Below are positions 1-6,099 of a DNA stretch of 6,099 nucleotides, in pieces; position 1 is the stretch's first letter, and every line of letters starts with the position of its first letter. The stretch is from Lentisphaeria bacterium. Its GTDB lineage: Bacteria; Verrucomicrobiota; Lentisphaeria; Oligosphaerales; Oligosphaeraceae. The notes below the pieces were generated by a model. It searched no databases. It was not told the origin of the DNA and saw nothing but the letters and a program-made list of their open reading frames with translations. Made by a program: the position numbers and the translations under genes. The stretch lies in the NCBI GenBank assembly GCA_024405235.1, contig JAKSPA010000112.1, positions 1-6,099 of the forward strand, in the 5' to 3' direction.

Positions 1-944
1 TCCATGTGTTTTTGTATTGCGGGAACGTCATGGTTTTCATTGTCGGTAAAACCGAGCATGTTTGCGAATTCGAAATCACGCGGATAGTCTCTCACCCACG
101 AATCTGTGAATCTCACGCCGGATTGTATTCCGCTGGCGCGAAGTTCCACGAGCATTTTCGCCGCTTCGTCTCTGGAAACACCACGCTTGAGCGCGATTTC
201 CTGACAGCGTTCAAGAGCCTTTTTGATATCGCGGTTCAGCTCCATCTTCGTGATGTTGAAGTGCTGCAGGATGAGTTCGCAGGCTTCCTTGCGTTCCTCT
301 TCATTCAATTTGGAAGGATAGAAGGAGGCTTTGAAGGCGGCAACATGCCCTTCCGAATCCATGACGGGCTTGAGCTTCAGGCCTTTGATGCGGCTCAGAG
401 AGTGCTCTTGTATGAATTCCGGCGGAATGCCGTCGGAAATCTTGACGGCGAAGGCGTAGTCAACGGATTTTTCCAGTCGCGAGAGGAGTTTCTCTTTGTC
501 AAGGCCGAGATGTCTTGATATGATGTCGGCGGCCTGCGGAATGGAATCAGCGAAGCGTTTGGGTTCGGCGAAAACGTCGCGTGTCGCCTGATCGGCGGCG
601 AAGAGATTGCCGTTAAGATCTAGGATTCGCCCGCGATGCGCAGTGTCGATGGAGCTTCTTTGGCAAATCTGTCTTGCGTGCCGTTCGTATATTTCGGATT
701 TTTCCAGTTGGATGGAACTGACGTGCCTGACGAGTGCGATAAAGAAGAACGCCATCAGGATGGCGGTGATATATGATCGGACAAGAATGCCGCTTCTCAG
801 GCGAGAGGTGAATACTCTTCCCTGCGTGTTCTGGCGGTTCTGCCATGGCTGAAATGCCATCCAGCATTTTTGGACAATGCTCGAAAACGAGAAATGCGCA
901 TTGCCATGCGCGCTTTCTTCTGATTTGTTTTGATCATTGTTCAT
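1..944 (-). CDS. ftsI: Penicillin-binding protein, FtsI/PBP3-like (N-terminal part, cut by the window edge)
   Basis: This is the start of a class B penicillin-binding protein, the transpeptidase that cross-links septal peptidoglycan in the periplasm. Only 314 codons are present and the reading frame leaves the window open, so the catalytic domain (SxxK, SxN, KTG) is not visible. I read the frame from an ATG at 944-942. It gives a hydrophilic cytoplasmic tail of about 50 residues, one membrane segment at about residues 54-75, and then the family signature RGRILDLNGNLFAAD (residues 104-118), which matches the RGxIxDRNGxxLA motif that opens the periplasmic dimerisation domain. A late segment ending in MLGFTDN (297-302) matches the usual 'aahvlGfvg' motif. 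Between them the region is longer than usual, with an extra charged helical stretch at about 209-265. The gene lies 36 nt after ftsL, as expected in a dcw cluster. I see no Shine-Dalgarno sequence; a TTG two codons upstream is a possible alternative start. Class B PBP is well supported; FtsI specifically rests on the gene order. Confidence 0.85.
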   Translation of the reverse strand, partial: MNNDQNKSEESAHGNAHFSFSSIVQKCWMAFQPWQNRQNTQGRVFTSRLRSGILVRSYITAILMAFFFIALVRHVSSIQLEKSEIYERHARQICQRSSIDTAHRGRILDLNGNLFAADQATRDVFAEPKRFADSIPQAADIISRHLGLDKEKLLSRLEKSVDYAFAVKISDGIPPEFIQEHSLSRIKGLKLKPVMDSEGHVAAFKASFYPSKLNEEERKEACELILQHFNITKMELNRDIKKALERCQEIALKRGVSRDEAAKMLVELRASGIQSGVRFTDSWVRDYPRDFEFANMLGFTDNENHDVPAIQKHM

Positions 945-980
945 TGCCAATAGGATAGAGTGGAGAGGGGTGATGTGAAA

Positions 981-1370
981 TTATCGTTTTACGTATCCAA
1001 CGATGCGTTTCTTCGCTTTATTTTGAGCGGTTGCGTTTTGGATGGTGATGAACTGCTGTTTCGGCGTGGGTTGGCGCAGGCCAATTTCATTGGCGCAGGC
1101 GGTGATGTATTTCCCCTCCATGAGATGCTCAAGTTGGTTTGCGCGGTTCTGAAGAGTCATCTTGAGTTCTTCCTGCTGTTTGTCCAATGCAGCCAGTTCC
1201 TTGCGCATTTCCCTGATGCCCTGGTTGTGTTTTGCACGTTGCCATGCAGCGAAACTGACCATGCCAAGGCAAATAACAAGAACCACCGTGAATTTAAGTA
1301 TGGAAACGGTGTTTCCTGCAGGGCTTTTCCTGTGCTGAACTGTATTGAGAGTCGGGCAGTAGAATCGCAT
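981..1370 (-). CDS. ftsL: Cell division protein FtsL-like (bitopic membrane protein with coiled coil)
   Basis: FtsL is a small single-pass membrane protein that, with FtsB/DivIC and FtsQ, recruits and activates the septal synthase FtsWI. The 129-residue product has the right size and layout: a basic cytoplasmic tail (1-22), one membrane helix (about 23-43), then a heptad-like charged helix (about 50-86, with KELAALDKQQEELK) on the periplasmic side. This is followed by the short conserved segment YITACANEIGLRQPTPKQQ (88-106), which resembles the 'A..lGm..P.p.q' end of FtsL/DivIC proteins. The sequence family is poorly conserved, so position between rsmH and a class B PBP is a large part of the evidence. 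The start is fixed well: a TAG stop lies in frame two codons before the ATG. No Shine-Dalgarno sequence is visible. The 168 nt between rsmH and this gene hold no convincing gene, terminator or strong promoter. Confidence 0.8.
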   Translation of the reverse strand: MRFYCPTLNTVQHRKSPAGNTVSILKFTVVLVICLGMVSFAAWQRAKHNQGIREMRKELAALDKQQEELKMTLQNRANQLEHLMEGKYITACANEIGLRQPTPKQQFITIQNATAQNKAKKRIVGYVKR

Positions 1371-1538
1371 CGGAGTCTAAAGAAGGGGACGCTGAAGGGA
1401 GAAATGGAGGAAAGTTGTTTGCCGTGAAGCAGTTGGTGTATGAACTAAAGCGAAATTGACTTTTTTTGCTGGAATCATTCAATTCTTTTCGCTGCGAAAG
1501 GCGCTAAGAAGGATTCCCGCGTCATGGAAAAGACGATG

Positions 1539-2492
1539 TCAGAATTCCGACGGAGCGTCGGTGCGAAGGGCCGCGCGAAGTTTTGCGCAGGCGGAACGTG
1601 GATTCGCCTGCAGTTCTTCAGCGGAGGCCGTCGAAGGTTTTTTCGTAAGAATTTCGAAAGTCACCTTTTTATTGCAAGTGCAGGGCATTGCAGGCGGGCA
1701 GACGCACGAAAGCGCCGCATGCTGCATGTAGTGCTTGACAATTCGGTCTTCCAGAGAGTGGAAGCTGATCACTACAAGACGACCGCCAGGCGCCAGCAGC
1801 CTTTCCGCTGCTTTGAGCGCTTCGGTGAGTTCGTCCAGCTCGTGGTTGACGGCAATTCGGAGCGCCTGGAAGACACGTGTCGGCGGCGGGAGGCCATGCT
1901 GATGGCTGCGGCCGACTACGCGTTCCAGAAGTTCGGCGAGCTCGGTGGTCGTCTGCCATGGCTTTGTTTCACGTCGGGCGACGATTGCCTTTGCTATCGG
2001 ACGCGAGAACTTTTCCTCACCGTAGTTCCAGAAGATGTCTGCTAGTTCCTTCTGAGAGAGCGTGTTAAGAAGGTCAGCGGCTGTTGGATCGCCGCTGTCA
2101 GCATCCATCCGCATGTCAAGCGGTGCATCGAAGCGGAAGGAAAAACCACGCTCTGGAGTGTCTATCTGCGGCGATGAAACGCCGATGTCCAGAAGAATTC
2201 CATCTACTTTGTCCCAGCCGAATTCGCGCGCTGCGTTTTCCATTTGGCTGAATCGTCCGTGCCACGGATGGAATCGCGTGCCGAAAGGGGCGAGGCGTTG
2301 CGAGGCGGCGTTTATGGCGTTGCAGTCTCTGTCGATTCCGATAAGCTGCCTGTCGGAAGCGCCTGCCAAAATTGCTTCGGAGTCTCCGCCGCCGCCGAGA
2401 GTGCCGTCAAGAAAACGGGTGCCATTTCCTGCGGTGAGCAGAGTTACAGCCTCCTTCTGGAGAACTGGAATGTGCAGAAAATCGGCTGTCAT
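1539..2492 (-). CDS. rsmH: 16S rRNA (cytosine(1402)-N(4))-methyltransferase RsmH (MraW)
   Basis: RsmH is the SAM-dependent cytosolic enzyme that N4-methylates C1402 of 16S rRNA in the ribosomal P site. The 317-residue product has the family's normal length and all its landmarks in order: HIPVLQKEAV at 7-16, the SAM-binding loop FLDGTLGGGGDSEAIL at 27-42, the acidic end of strand 2 (GIDRD, 52-56), LLDIGVSSPQID at 100-111 followed by RGFSFRFDAPLDMRMD (115-130), NYGEEKFSRPIAKAI (156-170), the RVFQALRIAVNHEL block (206-219) and VISFHSLEDRIVKHYM (241-256). A Cys-rich CVCPPAMPCTC stretch (263-273) is common in the family. One oddity: the position after the glycine loop, usually His (GGHS), is Asp37. 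The ATG overlaps the mraZ TGA stop as ATGA, suggesting coupled translation; AAGG lies directly against the ATG, too close to act as a normal ribosome binding site. Identification is very secure. Confidence 0.97.
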   Translation of the reverse strand: MTADFLHIPVLQKEAVTLLTAGNGTRFLDGTLGGGGDSEAILAGASDRQLIGIDRDCNAINAASQRLAPFGTRFHPWHGRFSQMENAAREFGWDKVDGILLDIGVSSPQIDTPERGFSFRFDAPLDMRMDADSGDPTAADLLNTLSQKELADIFWNYGEEKFSRPIAKAIVARRETKPWQTTTELAELLERVVGRSHQHGLPPPTRVFQALRIAVNHELDELTEALKAAERLLAPGGRLVVISFHSLEDRIVKHYMQHAALSCVCPPAMPCTCNKKVTFEILTKKPSTASAEELQANPRSACAKLRAALRTDAPSEF

Positions 2493-2971
2493 CCTTGAGA
2501 AGGCGCCTTGTAGGTTTCTTCGATCTTCTGCAGGAGGTCGAAACTGGAGGCGAGCGGCGTCTGCCTGTCTTTCCAGGCGTCTGCCGCCATGAGAGTTCCG
2601 TAAACCATTGAACCGAGAAAGACCGCCTTGTCCTTTATGCCAGAAAATTCTGCAAGTTCGGCGCTTAGGCTGAAACGGCCATGGCTGTCCAAGGTCACTG
2701 GCTGAATCTTTGATGCAATGTCTGTGTACGCGGCGATTTTGTCTTCGTTAGCGAGAGAGCTGTTTTCCAGTTTCTCGAAAATGTCCTGCATTTTTTCCTC
2801 TGTGACTATCTGGATGCGACGGGCACGACCAGGCACAAGGTAGAATTGTGTATTTTCGTCATCATTGGGCAGACGCCATGCGCGAGGCATGGACAACCTG
2901 CGTTGGCTGTCCACCCCTACGGGATATGTTCCCGTGAAAAGGCGCATTTTTTTTAATTGTTGCTCTGCCAT
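2489..2971 (-). CDS. mraZ: Transcriptional regulator MraZ
   Basis: MraZ is a DNA-binding protein of the AbrB/SpoVT swapped-hairpin class that forms a ring oligomer, binds short direct repeats in front of its own operon and represses the dcw cluster. The 160-residue product shows the expected duplication. The first half contains TGTYPVGVDSQRRLSMPRAWR (residues 13-33) and the second contains PVTLDSHGRFSLSAEL (91-106); both correspond to the family's 'D.kGRlslP' core. In the first copy the usual Gly of DxxGR is Arg (DSQRR), while the second copy is canonical DSHGR. The family normally begins with 'MFrG.y', so the in-frame ATG at 2947 (MRLFTGTYPV) may be the true start. That would remove eight residues (MAEQQLKK); neither start has a Shine-Dalgarno sequence. 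The gene is first in the cluster, overlaps rsmH by 4 nt, and has a matching repeat operator upstream. Confidence 0.95.
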   Translation of the reverse strand: MAEQQLKKMRLFTGTYPVGVDSQRRLSMPRAWRLPNDDENTQFYLVPGRARRIQIVTEEKMQDIFEKLENSSLANEDKIAAYTDIASKIQPVTLDSHGRFSLSAELAEFSGIKDKAVFLGSMVYGTLMAADAWKDRQTPLASSFDLLQKIEETYKAPSQG

Positions 2972-3025
2972 TATATAGGAAAAAACGCGTTTTTGGTAGG
3001 GATTACAAGGATTTTCTCAGGGTCT

Positions 3026-3090
3026 TTCCTATTTTGCCCTTTTTATCCCTTTTCTTCCCTACTTTTCCCTAAAATAATCTATATTTCCCA
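3026..3090 (-). promoter_or_regulatory. Predicted MraZ-binding repeats (10-bp-periodic AGGGA ladder) upstream of mraZ
   Basis: On the minus strand the pentamers TGGGA (3090-3086), AGGGA (3070-3066), AGGGA (3060-3056), AGGGA (3050-3046), AGGGC (3040-3036) and AGGAA (3030-3026) all sit in the same 10-bp register. The only slot that fails is 3080-3076 (AGATT). Spacers are exactly 5 nt and are mostly A and T. In E. coli MraZ binds TGGGN pentamers separated by 5 nt in its own promoter, so pentamer, spacing, strand and position (55-119 nt before the longer mraZ start) all fit an autoregulatory operator. Binding is inferred. The periodicity is directly visible. Confidence 0.75.
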
Positions 3091-3098
3091 AAGTGCAA
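3071..3098 (-). promoter_or_regulatory. Candidate promoter for the mraZ operon (weak match)
   Basis: On the minus strand, TTGCAC at 3098-3093 could be a -35 box and TATTTT at 3076-3071 a -10 box, with a 16-nt spacer. Matches to the sigma-70 consensus are only 3/6 and 4/6, so this alone is poor evidence. Context helps: the region upstream of the -35 is a run of A and T tracts (3110-3147) that could act as an UP element. One putative MraZ pentamer would lie between the boxes, and the others would start at the transcription start and run downstream, a layout suited to repression. Confidence 0.35.
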
Positions 3099-3119
3099 CA
3101 TTTTGTGGCAAAAAAAATG

Positions 3120-3138
3120 AAAAAAAATGCTTTTTTTT
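3120..3138. repeat. AT-only inverted repeat (A8-TGC-T9)
   Basis: Eight A residues (3120-3127), the loop TGC and a run of nine T residues (3131-3139) form a self-complementary A/T stem. It sits between the DUF3014 gene and mraZ. It could weakly terminate transcription from upstream, or serve as curved or UP-element DNA for the mraZ promoter. A stem made only of A-T pairs is not a typical intrinsic terminator, so no function is assigned. Confidence 0.3.
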
Positions 3139-3169
3139 TGAAAAATATGACTCAAAGTACTCAAAGCCG

Positions 3170-3385
3170 CATCATCTCCACATGGCCCATCACTCCCACA
3201 TGGCCCATCATTCCCACATGGCCCATCATTCCCACATGGTCCATCATTCCCACAAGGCCCATTGCTCCCACAAGGCCCATCATTCCCACAAGGCCCATTG
3301 CTCCCACAAGGGCCATTACTCCCACAAGGCCCATTACTCCCACAAGGCCCATTGCTCCCACAAGGCCCATTACTTCCCCCAGGGC
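3170..3385. repeat. 18-bp tandem repeat (minisatellite), 12 uninterrupted units
   Basis: Twelve consecutive 18-bp units cover this stretch, with plus-strand consensus CATTGCTCCCACAAGGCC. The units fall into two sub-families. Units 1-4 (3170-3241) have CACATGG. Units 5-12 (3242-3385) mostly have CACAAGG with CATTRCT or CATCATT at the start. Unit 12 (3368-3385) and unit 1 are the most divergent, as is usual at array edges. Because 18 is a multiple of three, most frames stay open across the array on both strands, which creates several spurious low-complexity ORFs (His-Ser-His-Lys-type on plus, Gly-Leu-Val-Gly-type on minus). There are no spacers, so it is not a CRISPR. The array lies between the DUF3014 stop and the mraZ regulatory region, and its copy number is likely variable between strains. 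Confidence 0.95.
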
Positions 3386-3413
3386 CACTGAATGGCAGTG
3401 TCGTCAGGCGATA

Positions 3414-4268
3414 CTATTCGAATAGCTTCAATTCTGCGGCTATATTCTTTGCGAAGGATTTGATATTGGCGCAATTGCCGCAGCCAAGTCGAACAATAGC
3501 TTTCTGTGCGTCGTTCAGACCATTAAAGGCGTCGTCCTTATATATATAATATGTACCACTGGCGGATTCTGCCAGTTCAGGGGCGAAATCGAAATCCGGA
3601 ATTTGAAGAATCGTGGTGATAGCCTGTGTCAGTTTTTGACGTATAGGAGCATCCGTGAATCCTAATTCGTCGAGAATTGCCTGCAGGCGCGGTTCGGCGA
3701 CAAGATACCATTGCGCGGCGTTTTTCGGCGGAATGGATACAAGCGAATTGACGATGGGAGTGAAACGCGAATAGGTTTCAGGAGTTGCGGCTAGATATCC
3801 ATCGCTTCCGACTGAAGCGCGGAAGGGTTTGAAGGCGCCGATGAAACTGAATAGGTCGGTCGGTGATTCACCACATGCCAGCATGTCTATCGCCTTCACA
3901 AGCAATGTTAGAGGCGCATCCTGCGATAGTAGGAGCTTGATGAAGGGGCTGTCGGAAAACAGCGCGGCCGCTTCCTTCAATTCGTCGTCCGTCGGCATCG
4001 GTCGGGGGGGGGCGACGTTTGCGTCATTCGCTTGTGCGTTTGCGTCGTCAAGCGGTTTGACGTTGTTTTCCAATATCAATCCATCCTCTTCGTCCCCTCC
4101 TGGAAAATCGTCCCAGGCAGGGGAGAAGGATGGCTGGTTTTCGGCATTTCCATCGATGTCATTTGGAGCGGATTGCCGTGGCTTGATGACTTTTTCGTAG
4201 ATGAAAAATCCCAAAACTGCGGCAACGGCAATTGGAATGATTACGATGAGTGCCTTTTGTTTGACCAT
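3414..4268 (-). CDS. DUF3014 domain-containing membrane-anchored protein
   Basis: The 284-residue product has a short basic N-terminus (MVKQK), one membrane helix at about residues 6-24, a low-complexity acidic/Pro/Asn linker (about 30-95), and then a globular domain (about 96-280). The domain carries the landmarks I associate with DUF3014: DSPFIKLLL (106-114), LLVKAIDMLACGESP (122-136), TYSRFTPIVNSLVSI (165-179) followed by WYLVAEPRLQAILDELGF (187-204), an IPxFDFAPELAESASGTYYIYKD stretch (223-245), and the closing LNDAQKAIVRLGCGNCANIK (251-270). DUF3014 has no established biochemical function that I know of. The topology suggests a domain held on the outer face of the inner membrane. The ATG lies 17 nt after the asnS stop, so the two are probably co-transcribed. 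A run of nine C residues lies in the linker coding region. The gene ends in TAG, just before the 18-bp array. Confidence 0.85.
   Translation of the reverse strand: MVKQKALIVIIPIAVAAVLGFFIYEKVIKPRQSAPNDIDGNAENQPSFSPAWDDFPGGDEEDGLILENNVKPLDDANAQANDANVAPPRPMPTDDELKEAAALFSDSPFIKLLLSQDAPLTLLVKAIDMLACGESPTDLFSFIGAFKPFRASVGSDGYLAATPETYSRFTPIVNSLVSIPPKNAAQWYLVAEPRLQAILDELGFTDAPIRQKLTQAITTILQIPDFDFAPELAESASGTYYIYKDDAFNGLNDAQKAIVRLGCGNCANIKSFAKNIAAELKLFE
4004..4012. repeat. Homopolymer tract G9 (C9 on the coding strand) inside the DUF3014 gene
   Basis: Nine consecutive G residues on the plus strand encode the Ala-Pro-Pro-Arg part of the linker at about residues 86-89. Poly-C tracts of this length are prone to slippage. 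The tract lies after the membrane anchor and before the folded domain, so a one-base change would remove the domain. The frame is intact as sequenced. Confidence 0.9.
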
Positions 4269-4285
4269 ATTGGCGTGTCTGTCGC

Positions 4286-5683
<1,398 letters not shown>

Positions 5684-5730
5684 GATGTGTATCTATTCTT
5701 TTGCTTGTAAGCCAGCAGCTGTTGCTGCAA

Positions 5731-6099
5731 CTATTTCAAAATGACTCCAGTGACTATCAGCTGCGGTCTGATCCAGCCCTCGATTGTCTTCTGGAAACCG
5801 GAGACGGTCACTTCCATGCCTTCCCATTCGCGCAGGGCGATTCTGTCGGAGCGCAGATATGCGTCCGGAATGTATCTGCCGTTTTCCGTGTGGCAGATCG
5901 CGTGAGTGGTATCGACTGTCGCTTTGGCTCCGAGTGGGACGATTATGCCTGTGAACGAGGCAGGTTTAGGCATGTTTGCCTTTGCGGCCTCTTCCTCTGC
6001 CTTTGCTTTCGCGGCTTCTGCTTCGGCCTGTTCCTTGGCGATGCGGGCGGCTTCCGCTTCTGCAGCGGCTGCCTGCTCGGCCTTCTTGGCGGCGGCCTC
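5731..6099 (-). CDS. Hypothetical protein with Ala/Glu/Lys-rich helix and small beta-rich C-terminal domain (3' part only)
   Basis: The last 122 codons of a gene that starts beyond the right edge. The frame is open from the window end, so the internal ATG at 5973 is probably not the start. The first 42 visible residues are almost only Ala, Glu, Lys and Gln (for example AEAEAARIAKEQAEAEAAK), predicted as a long charged helix or TolA-like linker. They lead into a compact domain of about 75 residues with alternating beta-like segments: FTGIIVPLG, YIPDAYLRSDRIAL, GMEVTVSGF and PQLIVTGVIL. The pattern (small domain ending in 'G..V.V.G......P.L.V..I') resembles bacterial SH3-like or OB-like extracytoplasmic domains, but I cannot name the family. 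It ends in TAG, 47 nt before asnS, and could be in the same transcript. Confidence 0.8.
   Translation of the reverse strand, partial: EAAAKKAEQAAAAEAEAARIAKEQAEAEAAKAKAEEEAAKANMPKPASFTGIIVPLGAKATVDTTHAICHTENGRYIPDAYLRSDRIALREWEGMEVTVSGFQKTIEGWIRPQLIVTGVILK

Larger units (their letters stand above)
3069..3413 (-). other. Open frame with 24 Gly-X-Y triplets, in frame after the TAG of the DUF3014 gene
   Basis: Directly after the TAG at 3416-3414, the same frame continues for 114 codons to another TAG at 3071-3069. It reads nine residues (YRLTTLPFS), then 24 consecutive Gly-X-Y triplets over the 18-bp array (3386-3171), mostly GPCGSN or GPCGND, then about 33 residues over AT-rich DNA. Every Gly is kept, using GGG, GGC and GGA, and every Pro is kept, using CCT and CCA, so the changes at these codons are silent. 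No ATG, GTG or TTG occurs in frame before the repeats. If translated, it would have to be a readthrough or former C-terminal tail of the DUF3014 protein. The alternative is a non-coding minisatellite whose frame is coincidental (a one-in-three chance). Confidence 0.3.

Noticed and set aside
6..518. 170-codon plus-strand ORF near the left edge
   Set aside because: It lies antisense to the ftsI-like gene, whose frame carries a membrane helix and the RGxIxDxNG motif.
1294..1482. 62-codon minus-strand ORF in the rsmH-ftsL gap
   Set aside because: It overlaps the start of ftsL in another frame, is Ser/Pro-rich without motifs, and has no ribosome binding site.
1485..1500. Palindrome TTTCGCTGCGAAA between rsmH and ftsL as a terminator or attenuator
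   Set aside because: The stem is short with a very tight loop, and on the minus strand it is followed by A residues rather than T residues.
3170..3385. CRISPR array
   Set aside because: Units are 18 bp, directly abutting and without spacers.
3161..3388. 75-codon minus-strand ORF of Gly-Leu-Val-Gly-Ala-Met repeats with a GTG start
   Set aside because: Units differ by many non-silent changes in this frame and there is no ribosome binding site. The adjacent Gly-X-Y frame explains the substitution pattern better.
2957..3391. Plus-strand His-rich ORF (His-Ser-His-Lys-Ala-His repeats), possible metal-binding protein
   Set aside because: It arises from the 18-bp repeat being a multiple of three. 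Differences between units change amino acids freely in this frame (K/M, H/C/Y, A/V/G), and its start lies inside the mraZ control region.
3386..3400. Short hairpin CACTG-N5-CAGTG after the DUF3014 stop as a terminator
   Set aside because: The stem is only 5 bp and no T tract follows on the minus strand.

Overview
All recognisable genes in this 6.1 kb window lie on the minus strand, so in transcription order the window reads from its right end to its left. It is bacterial chromosome. The left half is the front end of a division and cell-wall (dcw) cluster in the canonical order mraZ, rsmH (mraW), ftsL, ftsI; the last gene is cut by the left edge. The right half holds asnS (asparaginyl-tRNA synthetase) followed closely by a membrane-anchored DUF3014 protein. 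At the far right is the 3' end of a gene for a protein with an Ala/Glu/Lys-rich helical linker and a small beta-rich C-terminal domain.

The organism is a diderm-like or PVC-type bacterium with intermediate GC. Divergent MraZ and FtsL sequences, the SH3/OB-like tail protein and the lack of Shine-Dalgarno sequences suggest Lentisphaerota/Verrucomicrobiota, but this is only a low-confidence inference.

Layout (left to right): 1-944 ftsI (5' part of the gene); 981-1370 ftsL; 1539-2492 rsmH; 2489-2971 mraZ (4-nt ATGA overlap with rsmH); 2972-3413 a 442-nt non-coding or ambiguous region; 3414-4268 DUF3014 protein; 4286-5683 asnS; 5731-6099 partial gene.

The 442-nt region is the most interesting part. 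Just upstream of mraZ there is a 10-bp-periodic ladder of AGGGA-like pentamers on the coding strand. It has the architecture of the MraZ-binding repeats known in other bacteria, with a plausible weak promoter in it. Further upstream are AT-only tracts and a 12-unit, 18-bp minisatellite. Read on the minus strand in the frame of the DUF3014 gene, but beyond its TAG stop, the minisatellite encodes 24 perfect Gly-X-Y (collagen-like) triplets. The third-base changes at Gly and Pro are silent.

The dcw genes probably form one autoregulated unit: MraZ represses its own promoter, RsmH methylates 16S rRNA, and FtsL and FtsI act in the septal peptidoglycan machinery. asnS and the DUF3014 gene are 17 nt apart and are probably co-transcribed.
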